DNA of 64,000 bases, taken from positions 6,673,501 through 6,737,500 of the forward strand of contig NZ_CP023692.1 in NCBI RefSeq assembly GCF_008704935.1, written 5' to 3'. The stretch is from Streptomyces vinaceus. GTDB taxonomy: Bacteria; Actinomycetota; Actinomycetes; Streptomycetales; Streptomycetaceae. The translations under genes were made by a program, and so were the position numbers. The notes under the pieces are model-generated. The model did not search any database and was not told the origin of the DNA. It saw nothing but the letters and a program-made list of their open reading frames with translations. Below are positions 45,270 through 54,690 of the stretch, piece after piece. The stretch's first letter is position 1. The number at the start of each line of letters is the position of its first letter.

Positions 45270-48200
45270 AGCTCCTCCACGTACCGCAGCCGGGCGGCCG
45301 CGTTCGAGACGTTCCGGTCGCGTCGGCCGCCGAGCACCGCGGACAGCAGCGGCACGGCGGCGATCGCGACGGTCAGCAGCAGCGTCGTGCCGTTCGGCAG
45401 GTCGACGATCACCTGGGGCACCGGGCGGCGCGCGGCGGGCGTCAACACCACCAGCGGCACCACCAGATGGACGATCGCGGCGCCCAGACCGACCCCGACG
45501 GCGCAGCCGAGTCCGACCAGCAGGCCGCTCTCGGCGGCCGCCGTCCGGGCCAGGGTCCGGCCGGGCGATCCGAGTGCCAGCAGCACCGCCGACTCGCGGG
45601 CCCGCTCACGGGCTCCCGCCGCCGCGGAGGCGGCGAAGCCGATCGCCGCCAGCACTGCGCAGGCCGCGGCGAGGGCGGCCAGTGCGCCCTGCGGACCCGC
45701 GCTGAGCGGGTCGTCCAGCAGCCCGGCGGCGACCTCCTCGCGCAGCCGTACCTGCTGCACCCCGGCTCCGGCCCGCAGTTCGGCGGCGGCGCGGGCCGGC
45801 GCGGTGTCGGAGGCGGACTTCGCCGGCAGCCACCACTCGGTGGGGGCCGGCAGCTCGCGTGCGCCGCCCGCCGCCAGGAGGCGACCCACACTGCCCACGT
45901 CGACGGCGAGGGCGGTGTCACCGGCCACCGGCAGGGAGCCGATGGCGGCCGTGATCCGCACCGGCACCGTGGCGCCGTCCAGCGGGACGGGCACCAGGTC
46001 CCCGACAGCCGCGCCGACCCCGGCGAGATAGGCGCGGGTGGCGATCCCGGGCACCTCGGCGGAGCCCTGCGCCCCCGGCGGCGTCAGCGCCAGCTGGATC
46101 CCGCTCTTGGCCTCGTTGCCGCCCCGGTAGCGCACCCGCAGCAGCTCGGAGCCGTCCTGCGTGCCCGGCAGCAGCTCGGCGGCGCGGGAGCCGTCGGTGA
46201 GCGCGGGCCCGGACAGCGACCACGCGCCCGCACCGGCCACCACCGGTTCGGCCCGGCCCGTCGCGGTGTCGGACACGGCCAGTCGGCGTACGGTCAACTC
46301 CGCGCCGCCGGGCGCCTTTTCCTCCGCGTCGAGGCCCGGGTACTCCTCTCCCGCGCCGTACGACACCGCGATCCCGGCCAGGGTCAGCGGGGCCGCGGCC
46401 GAACCGAGGGGGGCGCCGGTCGGCGCGCCGAGGTCCACGGAGACGGTGGAAGCCCCGGTGCCGGGCAGCTGGACCATCGGCGTCCGATAGGTCAGCCCGA
46501 AGCGGTCGCGCAGCAGCAGACCGATCCCGGGGTGCCCGCTGTCGCCGCCGGACACCCGCAGGTCCACGTCGAGGTCGACGCGCCGCGGCTTCCCGGGCAG
46601 CGCGATGTGGCCCGCCTCCGGGACGGAGGGCTTCGACAGCGGCGCGAACAGCTCCCGCATGCCCCGCCCGTCGCGCAGATCGGCACGCAGCGGCACCCGT
46701 TCGGCCACCCCGGCCGCGTCCAGTGCGAGCACCTGCGCGGCCCGCCCGCCCGGGAGCTCCTGCGGTTCGCGGATCACGGGGATCACCCCGTCACCGCCGG
46801 GCAGCGCCGCGTACCGGCCGGCCTGGCCCATCGCGGGCAGGTCGCTGCCGGAGATCCGCAGACCCCCGGCGGTGGTGAACTCGGCCTGGTCGCGCTGGGA
46901 GGCGGACCAGGCAGTGTGCTGGCCGAGGGCCAGGACCCCGCTGGACACGGCGAGTACGAGCAGCAGTACGGGCCCGGTGGCCCGTCCCGGCCGGCGCGCG
47001 AGCTGCCAGCCCACGAGAGCAGGGCCGAGCCCGCGGCCCCGGGCGGCGATCCGCCCGCCCAGCCGCGCGGCGAGCGGCAGCAGCCGCAGCACCAGCAGCG
47101 TGCCGGCGCACAGGGCCAGCGTCGGTGCGGCCACCAGCACCGGGTCCACACCGATCGTCCCGCCGCCACTGCCGGCCGCCGGCCCGGCCGTGAGCCCGTC
47201 GCCGCTGTGCTGCGACAACTGCTGGTAGGCGAGGGCGGCGAGTGCCACCAGCGCCAGGTCGGCGCCCGAGCGGACCGCCCCGGCCACCAGGGCCTGACGG
47301 CGTCCGCTGCGTCGCAGGGCCGCCGCGGCGACGCCGCGCAGCACGGCGGGCAGCGCGGCCAGCAGTACGCAGGCCAGGGCGCAGCCCGCCGCGACCGGCC
47401 ACAGCAGCCAGGTCCCGGAGGTGTCGAACGGCACCCGTGCGAGCGGTCCGAACCCGCCGAGCAGCCGCAGCAGCGGCGGGGTCAGCAGCGGTGCGAGAAC
47501 GGCGGCGGGCAAGGCGAGCAGCAGCGCCTCGGCCGCGCTCAGGGCGCCGAGGCGCCGGCGGGACGCGCCGCGCGCGGCGAGCAGCACGCGCTCGCCCTCC
47601 TGGCGCTCCGTCAGCAGGTGGGCCACGAGCAGCAGGGCGGCCGCGGCCAGGACGGCGAGCTGGAGGGCGCCGATGAGCAGAGTCGAGCGGGCGACCAGCT
47701 GCGCCGAGGCCAGTTCACCGAGGAAATCGGGGAGTTCGGTCCTGGCCTGGAGGGACTTGGTGCGCTTGAGCGACTCGGCGGCCGCGGCCGCGCGGTCCCG
47801 GATCGCCTCCGCGTCCGAGCCGTTGGTGGTGGCCAGGTCCGGGGTGAGGAGCGAGGCACGGTTGTTCTGTACCAGCCCGCCCGCGGTGAAGGCCGTGTCG
47901 TCCACGAGCAGCGGGCCGTACGTGGTGAAGCTGCCGACCTGGAGCTCGCGGCCGCCGAGCGGGTCGAGCCGCCAGTAGGGCGCCTCGGGTTCGGCCGCCC
48001 GGTAGACCCCGGTGACCAGCACGGTCAGCGGGGAGCCGCCGTAGCGGTCGTCGAGCCGCACCTCGGCGGGCAGCGCCTCGGGGCTCAGCCCGAGCCGGGT
48101 CAGCGCCGCCCGGGGCACGGCCACCGGCACCCGGCCGCCGGGAGCGCCGACCGGCTCGGGCCACGAGCCGGCGAGCAGGCGTACGTTGCGGTGGTCGAAG

Positions 48201-48559
48201 GCGGCCAGCAGGGTCAGGTCGGCGTCCCGGCCGGGGGTGCGCGCGCCGGGCAGCCCGTACGAACGGCTGCGCGCCACGTTCTCGACGGCGACGGGCAGCC
48301 GGCCGAACAGCTCGCCGGCGAAGGCGCGTACGGCCTCGTCGTCCGAGCCGCGGTCGGGCGCGGCGTGTTCGCCGGTCACCAGGACGGTGGTCCGCGCCCG
48401 GTCGGGTCCCTGCAGGGCCTGGCGCAGTCCGGCCTCGCCCACGCCGCGGGTGAACGCGGACAGTGCGGTCAGCACGGTCGTGGTGATCAGTACGGTCAGC
48501 AGCACGGCGGCGGCGAGCGGCACTCGCCCGCGCAGCCGGCGCACGACGAAGCCGAGCAT
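45266..48559 (-). CDS. FtsX-like ABC transporter permease (1097 aa)
   Basis: 1097 aa, the largest protein in the window. An N-terminal helix (VPLAAAVLLTVLITTTVLTA), a large extracellular domain, a block of helices near 270-480 and a terminal FtsX block (GLLVGLGCAVGVGLGAAIVH near 1010-1030) are visible. It is the first gene of the permease-permease-ATPase operon; ATG 48559 has GGAGGA 9 nt upstream. The upstream 212-bp gap separates it from a divergent second ATPase gene. Confidence 0.9.
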   Translation of the reverse strand: MLGFVVRRLRGRVPLAAAVLLTVLITTTVLTALSAFTRGVGEAGLRQALQGPDRARTTVLVTGEHAAPDRGSDDEAVRAFAGELFGRLPVAVENVARSRSYGLPGARTPGRDADLTLLAAFDHRNVRLLAGSWPEPVGAPGGRVPVAVPRAALTRLGLSPEALPAEVRLDDRYGGSPLTVLVTGVYRAAEPEAPYWRLDPLGGRELQVGSFTTYGPLLVDDTAFTAGGLVQNNRASLLTPDLATTNGSDAEAIRDRAAAAAESLKRTKSLQARTELPDFLGELASAQLVARSTLLIGALQLAVLAAAALLLVAHLLTERQEGERVLLAARGASRRRLGALSAAEALLLALPAAVLAPLLTPPLLRLLGGFGPLARVPFDTSGTWLLWPVAAGCALACVLLAALPAVLRGVAAAALRRSGRRQALVAGAVRSGADLALVALAALAYQQLSQHSGDGLTAGPAAGSGGGTIGVDPVLVAAPTLALCAGTLLVLRLLPLAARLGGRIAARGRGLGPALVGWQLARRPGRATGPVLLLVLAVSSGVLALGQHTAWSASQRDQAEFTTAGGLRISGSDLPAMGQAGRYAALPGGDGVIPVIREPQELPGGRAAQVLALDAAGVAERVPLRADLRDGRGMRELFAPLSKPSVPEAGHIALPGKPRRVDLDVDLRVSGGDSGHPGIGLLLRDRFGLTYRTPMVQLPGTGASTVSVDLGAPTGAPLGSAAAPLTLAGIAVSYGAGEEYPGLDAEEKAPGGAELTVRRLAVSDTATGRAEPVVAGAGAWSLSGPALTDGSRAAELLPGTQDGSELLRVRYRGGNEAKSGIQLALTPPGAQGSAEVPGIATRAYLAGVGAAVGDLVPVPLDGATVPVRITAAIGSLPVAGDTALAVDVGSVGRLLAAGGARELPAPTEWWLPAKSASDTAPARAAAELRAGAGVQQVRLREEVAAGLLDDPLSAGPQGALAALAAACAVLAAIGFAASAAAGARERARESAVLLALGSPGRTLARTAAAESGLLVGLGCAVGVGLGAAIVHLVVPLVVLTPAARRPVPQVIVDLPNGTTLLLTVAIAAVPLLSAVLGGRRDRNVSNAAARLRYVEEL

Positions 48560-48771
48560 GTGCCGTTTTCCTCCCCCATCCGGACCGATGGCACCGGATA
48601 GCGGACGATGCTGTCAGATTCGAACGCGCGACGGAAGGGGCTTGCGCGAAGGGTGGGGCGGATGAACAAATTCGAAACGAAGCGATTGAGGGCGAACGAG
48701 GCGATGGCAACGGCCGATGCGGCGTGGCCCGCGGCGGTGATCGTCGGCAGATTCCAGGGGGAGTCCACACC

Positions 48772-49485
48772 ATGACGCAGAACCAGGTCGACACGGCGCA
48801 GACGCCCATGGTCGTGGCCCACGGTCTCCGGCGCAGTTTCGGCAGCGGCGACCGCGAGGTACACGCGCTGCGCGGGGTGTCGTTCGAGGTGGAACGCGGG
48901 CGGCTGACCGCTCTCAAGGGCCGCTCGGGCTCCGGCAAGACGAGCCTGCTGAACCTGGTCGGAGGCCTTGACACCCCGACGGGGGGCCATGTCGTCCTCG
49001 ACGGTACCGACCTCGCCGGTCTGGACGAAGAGGGCCTGCTCGCGCTGCGCCGCGACCGGATCGGCTTCGTGTTCCAGTCCTTCGGGCTGATCCCCGTCCT
49101 GACCGCGCTGGAGAACGTCGGCGTCCCGATGCGGATGCGGAAGATGCCGGCCAAGCAGCGCGAGGAGCGTGCCCGCACCCTGCTGGCGCTGGTCGGCTTG
49201 GCCGAGCACGCCGGGCAGCGGCCCGGCGAACTCTCCGGCGGCCAGCAGCAGCGGGTGGCCGTGGCCCGCGCCCTGGCCAACGAGCCGGCCCTGATCATCG
49301 CCGACGAACCCACCGGCCAGCTCGACTCCGAGACCGGCCGCTCCATCATGCAGCTGCTGCGCGCGGTGGTGCGCAGCGAAGGCGTCACCGTTCTCGTCGC
49401 CACCCACGACCCGGCCCTCATCGAACTCGCGGACCGCGTGCTGGAGCTGCGCGACGGCGCGATCGTCGGCGTCGCGGACGCCTGA
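48772..49485 (+). CDS. ABC transporter ATPase (MacB/LolD type)
   Basis: 237 aa. Walker A GRSGSGKT (about 46-53), signature LSGGQQQR, Walker B LIIADEP, His-loop VATHDP. No C-terminal extension, unlike the 41515 ATPase. It is divergent from the 48559 permease operon and probably supplies another ATPase to the same permeases. ATG 48772 has AGGGGGAG upstream. Confidence 0.93.
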   Translation: MTQNQVDTAQTPMVVAHGLRRSFGSGDREVHALRGVSFEVERGRLTALKGRSGSGKTSLLNLVGGLDTPTGGHVVLDGTDLAGLDEEGLLALRRDRIGFVFQSFGLIPVLTALENVGVPMRMRKMPAKQREERARTLLALVGLAEHAGQRPGELSGGQQQRVAVARALANEPALIIADEPTGQLDSETGRSIMQLLRAVVRSEGVTVLVATHDPALIELADRVLELRDGAIVGVADA

Positions 49486-49549
49486 GCCGCCCGCGGCCGA
49501 GGACGGTCCGCCCTGCGCGCGGCGGCCGCCGTGTTCGCGCACCGGGCCG

Positions 49550-50296
49550 TCAGCCCTCGCCCGTCCGCCGCTCCAGGGGAGTGGCTACCGCCGAGTTGCT
49601 CACACTGAAGGTGACGCTGCCCGCACGGTAGCGGTCGTCGGTCCACTCGATCGGGCGGCCCGTGGCGGTGGCGGACACGTGCCGCTGGCGCAGCAGCGGG
49701 CTGCCGCGCCGGACCCCCAGCAGCCGGGCGTCCTCGCTGCCGGCGGAGAGCGCGTCGATGAGGTGCTCGCCGTAATGGGCCACGATCCCGGAGTCGTTCG
49801 CGAGACGGTCCATCACCGAGCGGACGTCCTGCGGCATCGCCTCGACCGCGGCGGCGACCCAGTCGGCGAACGCGGTCCGCTCCACCATCGTGGGCTCCCC
49901 GTCGAGGAGCCGCAGCCGCAGCACGGACAGGATCTCGGTGCCCGGCGCGAGGGCGAGCCGCTCCGCCTCCTCGGCGGTGGCCGGCCGTCGGACCCGGGTG
50001 AGGAAGCGGCTGGTGACCTCCTGGCCGAGCCCCTCGGCCCACTGGGCGAAGCTGTTGAGTTCGCCGAAGCTGTGCCGCCGCTCGTGGCGCAGAACGATCC
50101 TCCGGGCGCCCTGCCGGGAGCCGATCAGCCCCTCCGCGGCGAGCGTGGCCACCGCCTGGCGGACGGTTCCGCGCGAGGCGGACCAGCGGGCGGCCAGATC
50201 GCTCTCCGAGGGGAGCTGGGCGCCCACCGCGTACTCGCCGGAGAGGATCGCCGTGCGCAGCGCTTCGGCGATCTCCAGATACCGGATCGTGCCCAT
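49550..50296 (-). CDS. GntR/HutC-family transcriptional regulator
   Basis: 248 aa. The winged helix lies at about 1-72 (LRTAILSGEYAVGAQLPSES, SASRGTVRQAVATLAAEGLI); a UTRA ligand domain follows (PGTEILSVLRLRLLDGEPTM, RRGSPLLRQRHVSATATGRP). HutC proteins sense sugars, amino acids or phosphonates. It is divergent from an ABC importer operon and probably binds the palindrome at 50503-50518. Confidence 0.92.
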   Translation of the reverse strand: MGTIRYLEIAEALRTAILSGEYAVGAQLPSESDLAARWSASRGTVRQAVATLAAEGLIGSRQGARRIVLRHERRHSFGELNSFAQWAEGLGQEVTSRFLTRVRRPATAEEAERLALAPGTEILSVLRLRLLDGEPTMVERTAFADWVAAAVEAMPQDVRSVMDRLANDSGIVAHYGEHLIDALSAGSEDARLLGVRRGSPLLRQRHVSATATGRPIEWTDDRYRAGSVTFSVSNSAVATPLERRTGEG

Positions 50297-50389
50297 GGCC
50301 GCCCCGCCCCCTCGCTGCCCTTGTCGTCGTCACCGGATGCCGTCGACCGTATCCCGACGAGCCCCCCGACCCGGGATTCGAAGATCATT

Positions 50390-50411
50390 GAAGCCTCCCT
50401 GTCACGGCTTC
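50390..50411. promoter_or_regulatory. Second inverted repeat in the GntR/importer divergent region
   Basis: GAAGCC (50390-50395) and GGCTTC (50406-50411) are separated by 10 bp, nearer the GntR gene. It does not fit the HutC consensus, so its role is open. Confidence 0.3.
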
Positions 50412-50502
50412 TTTCGGTCAATCTCGTCTCTTCCTCGACTCGTGCCCCGCGGTCCAGCCCCCGTTCACCGTCCGTACAGCGGGGCCGGGCGAACTGGAGC
50501 CA

Positions 50503-50518
50503 ACTTGTTCAGACAAGT
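50503..50518. promoter_or_regulatory. Predicted HutC-type operator
   Basis: ACTTGT (50503-50508), TCAG, ACAAGT (50513-50518): a 16-bp palindrome with the GT...AGAC centre typical of HutC-subfamily GntR operators. It is 35 bp before the binding-protein start and is the best site for the adjacent GntR protein. Confidence 0.65.
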
Positions 50519-50553
50519 CGACCCCCGTCAGGAACCCGTCTCCGGGAGAGACC

Positions 50554-51717
50554 GTGCTCAGTTCCTCCGCCCGCCGCGGTGCAGCCGTACTGCTCAGCGC
50601 CGCTGTCCTCACCACGCTCAGCGCGTGTGGCGCCGCTCCGGACAAGGCCGCCGGTACCGCCGGCGACGGCAAGTCCAAGGTCCAGCCGGGCGCCGCCGCC
50701 TCGGCGGCCGACCTCGGCGGCATGGACGCCCTCGTCGCGGCCGCCCAGAAGGAAGGCAAGCTGAACGTCATCGCGCTGCCGCCGGACTGGGCGAACTACG
50801 GCGCGATCATCAAGGCCTTCGAGGCCAAGTACAAGATCAAGGTCAACAGCGAGAACCCCGACGCCTCCAGCGCCGACGAGATCGCCGCCGTGAAGTCCCG
50901 CAAGGGCCAGGACCGGGCCCCCGACGTCATGGACCTCGGCATCGCCTTCGCGCGCAGCGGGGCCGCCGAGAACCTGTTCGCCCCGTACAAGGTCACCGCC
51001 TGGGACAAGATCCCGGCCGGCCAGAAGGACGCCGACGCCCGCTGGTACAACGACTACGGCGGCTACGTCTCCATCGGCTGCGACGCGGCCAAGATCCCGA
51101 ACTGCCCGACGACCTTCGCCGACCTGCTGAAGCCCGAGTACAAGGGCAAGGTCGCCCTCAACGGCAACCCGACCAAGTCCGGCTCCGCCTTCGGCGGCGT
51201 CTACGCGGCCGCGCTCGCCAACAAGGGCTCCTTCGCCGACATCCAGCCCGGCATCGACTTCTTCGGACAGCTGCGCAAGAGCGGCAACTTCATCCCGGTC
51301 GAGTCCACCCCGGCCACGGTGGAGAAGGGCGAGACGCCCATCTCCATCGACTGGGACTACCTGAACGCCGGCTACGCCGAGCAGTTCAAGGGCAAGGGCG
51401 TCGACTGGAAGGTCGCCGTCCCCACCGATGGCGTCTACGCCCAGTACTACTCGCAGGCCGTCAACAAGGAGGCCCCGAACCCGGCGGCCGCCCGCCTGTG
51501 GATGGAGTTCCTCTACAGCGCCGAGGGCCAGAACCTGTACCTGGGGGGCCACGCCCGCGCGGTCCTGCTCCCGGTGATGACCCAGGACGGCACCGTCGAC
51601 AAGGACGCCGCCGCCAAGCTCCCGCAGATCCAGGGCACCCCGGCCTTCCCCGCCTCCGCGGAGCTGGACAAGGCCAAGGCCACCCTCGCCGAGAAGTGGG
51701 ACAAGGCCCTCTCCTGA
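50554..51717 (+). CDS. ABC importer substrate-binding lipoprotein (PotD/iron/AEP class)
   Basis: 387 aa. Lipobox LSAC (Cys25). The fold is that of type II solute-binding proteins for small ions and polyamines: LNVIALPPDWANYGAIIKAF, GQDRAPDVMDLGIAF, SIDWDYLNAGYAEQFKGKG. The GTG start has GGGAGAGACC directly upstream. It feeds the two permeases and ATPase encoded next. A HAD phosphatase in the same operon hints at a phosphorylated or phosphonate solute such as 2-aminoethylphosphonate, but this is inference. Confidence 0.88.
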   Translation: MLSSSARRGAAVLLSAAVLTTLSACGAAPDKAAGTAGDGKSKVQPGAAASAADLGGMDALVAAAQKEGKLNVIALPPDWANYGAIIKAFEAKYKIKVNSENPDASSADEIAAVKSRKGQDRAPDVMDLGIAFARSGAAENLFAPYKVTAWDKIPAGQKDADARWYNDYGGYVSIGCDAAKIPNCPTTFADLLKPEYKGKVALNGNPTKSGSAFGGVYAAALANKGSFADIQPGIDFFGQLRKSGNFIPVESTPATVEKGETPISIDWDYLNAGYAEQFKGKGVDWKVAVPTDGVYAQYYSQAVNKEAPNPAAARLWMEFLYSAEGQNLYLGGHARAVLLPVMTQDGTVDKDAAAKLPQIQGTPAFPASAELDKAKATLAEKWDKALS

Positions 51718-52628
51718 TGTCCCCCTCCACCCCCACCTCCCACCCGGAGGGGACCGCCGGCGGCAGCACCACCAGCCGCCGCCGGCGGCGCGGCCCGCGC
51801 ACCTGGCTGGCCGCCCTCCCCCTCCTCGCCTTCACCGGGCTCTGCTTCGGCATCCCGCTTGGCGCCATCGCCTTCGGCGCGGTCACCCGCACCGACCCCT
51901 CGACCGGCGCCACGCAGCTGACCGGCGAGCACCTCGCGCGCTCGCTCCAGGGCCCGTACCTCGGCTCGCTCATCGGCAGCGTCCAGCTCTCCGCCCTGAC
52001 CGCCCTGATCGGCGGCGTGCTGGGGGTCCTGATCGCACAGGCCGTGGTCACCTCCCGGTCGCAGGCGCTGCGCAGCGCCGCCCTGACCGCGTCCGGCGTG
52101 CTCGCCAACTTCGGCGGGGTACCGCTCGCGTTCGCGTTCATCGCCACCGTGGGCATCTCCGGAGTCGTCACCCAGCTCGCCGATCTCACCGGATTCGGCT
52201 GGAACCTGTACTCCTTCACCGGCCTGACCGTGGTCTACCTGTACTTCCTCATCCCGCTCATGGTGCTCGTGATCGCCCCGGCGCTGGACGGACTGCGCCC
52301 TCAGTGGCGCGAGGCCGCCCAGAACAACGGGGCCACCGGACGGCAGTTCTGGCGCCACGTCGGACTGCCGGTCCTGGCTCCCTCGCTGCTCGGCGGGTTC
52401 GTGCTGCTCTTCGGCACCGCCTTCGCCGCGCACGCCACCGCCGCGGCCCTGGTCGGCGGCTCCGTACCGCTGGTCACGCTCAAGATCGCCGACGCGCTGT
52501 CCGGCAACGTGCTGACCGGCCAGGAGAACGTGGCGCTCGCCCTCGGGCTCGACATGATCCTGATCGCCGGCCTCGTCATGGCGGTCTACCTGCCCCTCCA
52601 GCGACGGAGCGCCCGATGGCTGCGATGA
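51717..52628 (+). CDS. ABC importer permease 1
   Basis: 303 aa with six helices. An EAA-type loop lies at about 204-220 (REAAQNNGATGRQFWRHVGL). The ATG shares its A with the stop of the binding-protein gene (TGATG). It belongs to the PotB/PhnU class. Its C-terminal end overlaps permease 2 by 13 nt. Confidence 0.9.
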   Translation: MSPSTPTSHPEGTAGGSTTSRRRRRGPRTWLAALPLLAFTGLCFGIPLGAIAFGAVTRTDPSTGATQLTGEHLARSLQGPYLGSLIGSVQLSALTALIGGVLGVLIAQAVVTSRSQALRSAALTASGVLANFGGVPLAFAFIATVGISGVVTQLADLTGFGWNLYSFTGLTVVYLYFLIPLMVLVIAPALDGLRPQWREAAQNNGATGRQFWRHVGLPVLAPSLLGGFVLLFGTAFAAHATAAALVGGSVPLVTLKIADALSGNVLTGQENVALALGLDMILIAGLVMAVYLPLQRRSARWLR

Positions 52629-53575
52629 CCCCGACGCCCGCACCGACCGCCCCGGACACCGAGGGCGCCACCCCGCACACCGGGGCGGCGCCGGCCGGAT
52701 CCACGGCGAAGACCCGTGCCCCGCGCCGTCGCCCCCGCCCGCGCGTCTGGCGCGGAGCCGTCCTCCTGCTGGCGGGCGCGTACTTCCTCGTACCGCTCAT
52801 CGCCTCCTTCGTCTTCACCGTGCACGTCCCCGGCCAGGGCGTCAGCTTCGAGGCGTACACCCAGCTCCTCGCCGCCGACGGGTTCACCGAGAGCATGCTG
52901 CTCTCCCTCGGGCTGGCCGCCGCCACGATCGCGGTGTCGCTCCTGCTCGCCGTGCCCGCGCTGGTGGCCGTGCGCCTCGGCTCGCCGCGGCTGCGCCCGG
53001 TCGTCGAGGTGATGTGCATGCTGCCGCTGGTGGTCCCGCCGATCGCGCTGGTCACGGGCATCACCACCGTGTTGCGCTGGGGCCCCGAGCACCTGTCGCG
53101 GACCCCGCTGTACCAGACCTTCCTGGCCGTACAAGACGAGCGGTTCCCCGTCGTGCTCGTCCTCGCCTACACGGTGCTGGCGCTGCCCTTCGTCTACCGC
53201 TCGCTCGACGCGGGCATGCGCGCCATCGACGTGCCGACGCTGGTCGAGGCCGCCCGCAGCTGCGGCGCCGGCTGGCCGTACGTGGTCCTGCGCGTGCTGC
53301 TGCCCAATCTGCGGGCCTCGCTCGCCGGGGCCGCGTTCCTCACGCTGGCCCTGGTCCTCGGCGAGTTCACCATCGCCTCGCTGCTGGGCTTCAGGCCCTT
53401 CGCCGTGTGGATCGTCACCATCTCCGGGGCCCACGCCCGGATGTCGGTCGCCGTCTCCGTCCTCAGCCTCCTCATCACCTGGCTGCTGCTGCTCGTCCTC
53501 TCGCGGGCCGGGACCAACCCCGCCACGGTGTCCTCCGCCCCCAGTTCGTCCCCCACCTCCCGCAAGGAGTCCTGA
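52616..53575 (+). CDS. ABC importer permease 2
   Basis: 319 aa with six helices and an EAA-like loop (VEAARSCGAGWPYVVLRVLL, about 214-233). ATG 52616 has GGAG 6 nt upstream; ATG 52625 is an alternative. PotC/PhnV class. A Ser/Thr-rich tail ends the protein. Confidence 0.9.
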   Translation: MAAMTPTPAPTAPDTEGATPHTGAAPAGSTAKTRAPRRRPRPRVWRGAVLLLAGAYFLVPLIASFVFTVHVPGQGVSFEAYTQLLAADGFTESMLLSLGLAAATIAVSLLLAVPALVAVRLGSPRLRPVVEVMCMLPLVVPPIALVTGITTVLRWGPEHLSRTPLYQTFLAVQDERFPVVLVLAYTVLALPFVYRSLDAGMRAIDVPTLVEAARSCGAGWPYVVLRVLLPNLRASLAGAAFLTLALVLGEFTIASLLGFRPFAVWIVTISGAHARMSVAVSVLSLLITWLLLLVLSRAGTNPATVSSAPSSSPTSRKES

Positions 53576-53580
53576 CCCCC

Positions 53581-54690
53581 ATGTCCACCACCCTTCCCGC
53601 GGCCCGGCAGTCCGAGGGCTCCGATGACCGCACGGCCTCCGCGCCGGGCGCGCGCGTCGAATTCCGCGGACTGCGGCGGGCGTTCGGCTCCACCGTCGCC
53701 CTCGACGGGCTCGACCTGACCATCGAGCCGGGCGAACTCGTCGCCCTGCTCGGCCCGTCGGGCTGCGGAAAGACCACCGCCCTGCGCGTGGTCGCGGGCT
53801 TCGAGCAGCCCGACTCCGGTGAAGTCCTGGTCGACGGCGAGGACATCACCCGCGTGCCGGCCAACCGGCGTGACGCCGGAATGGTCTTCCAGTCGTACAG
53901 CCTCTTCCCGAACCTCAGCGCCCGCGACAACGTGGCCTTCGGCCTGCGCGTCCGCAAGGTCGGGGCCGCCCAGCGCCGCGAGCGCGCCGCCGAACTCCTC
54001 GACCTGGTCGGCCTGCCCGACCACGGCGACCGCTACCCGCACCAGATGTCCGGCGGTCAGCAGCAGCGCGTGGCCCTCGCCCGCGCCCTGGCCCTGCGCC
54101 CCCGCGTCCTGCTGCTCGACGAGCCGCTCTCCGCGCTCGACGCCAAGGTACGGGCCAACCTGCGCGACGAGATCCGCCGGCTCCAGCTCTCCCTCGGCAT
54201 CACCACCGTGTTCGTCACGCACGACCAGGAGGAGGCGCTGTCGATGGCCGACCGGGTCGCCGTCCTGAACGCAGGCCGCCTGGAGCAGTGCGCGGCCCCC
54301 GCCGAGCTGTACGAGCGCCCCGCGACGCCGTTCGTCGCCGAGTTCGTCGGCACCATGAACCGGCTGCCCGGACGGATCACCGACTCCGGCCTGGTGGAGG
54401 TGGCCGGCGCGCGGCTGCCCGTCGACGGGCCCGTCCCGACGGCCACGCGGGAGGTGGAGGTACTGGTCCGGCCCGAGAACGTCACCGCCGCCGCCGACCC
54501 CGAGGGCACGGCGACCGTGGTCTCCGCGTCCTTCTTCGGCGCCGTGACCCGGCTCCACATCGACCTGCCCGGCGGCACCTCCGTCAAGGCGGACCTGCCC
54601 TCGCGGGACGCGGGGGAGCTGGCGCCGGGCGCGCGGGCCCGCGTGGGCCTGGCCGAGCGGCCGATGCTCGTCGTGGCCCGGTCCGCGTGA
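53581..54690 (+). CDS. ABC importer ATPase (PotA/PhnT type)
   Basis: 369 aa. Walker A GPSGCGKT (about 58-65), signature MSGGQQQR, Walker B VLLLDEP, His-loop VTHDQ. A C-terminal TOBE-like domain (FVGTMNRLPGRI, VLVRPENVTAA) is present, as in spermidine, iron and phosphonate importers. It is 5 nt after permease 2, and its stop overlaps the HAD gene start by 4 nt. Confidence 0.95.
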   Translation: MSTTLPAARQSEGSDDRTASAPGARVEFRGLRRAFGSTVALDGLDLTIEPGELVALLGPSGCGKTTALRVVAGFEQPDSGEVLVDGEDITRVPANRRDAGMVFQSYSLFPNLSARDNVAFGLRVRKVGAAQRRERAAELLDLVGLPDHGDRYPHQMSGGQQQRVALARALALRPRVLLLDEPLSALDAKVRANLRDEIRRLQLSLGITTVFVTHDQEEALSMADRVAVLNAGRLEQCAAPAELYERPATPFVAEFVGTMNRLPGRITDSGLVEVAGARLPVDGPVPTATREVEVLVRPENVTAAADPEGTATVVSASFFGAVTRLHIDLPGGTSVKADLPSRDAGELAPGARARVGLAERPMLVVARSA

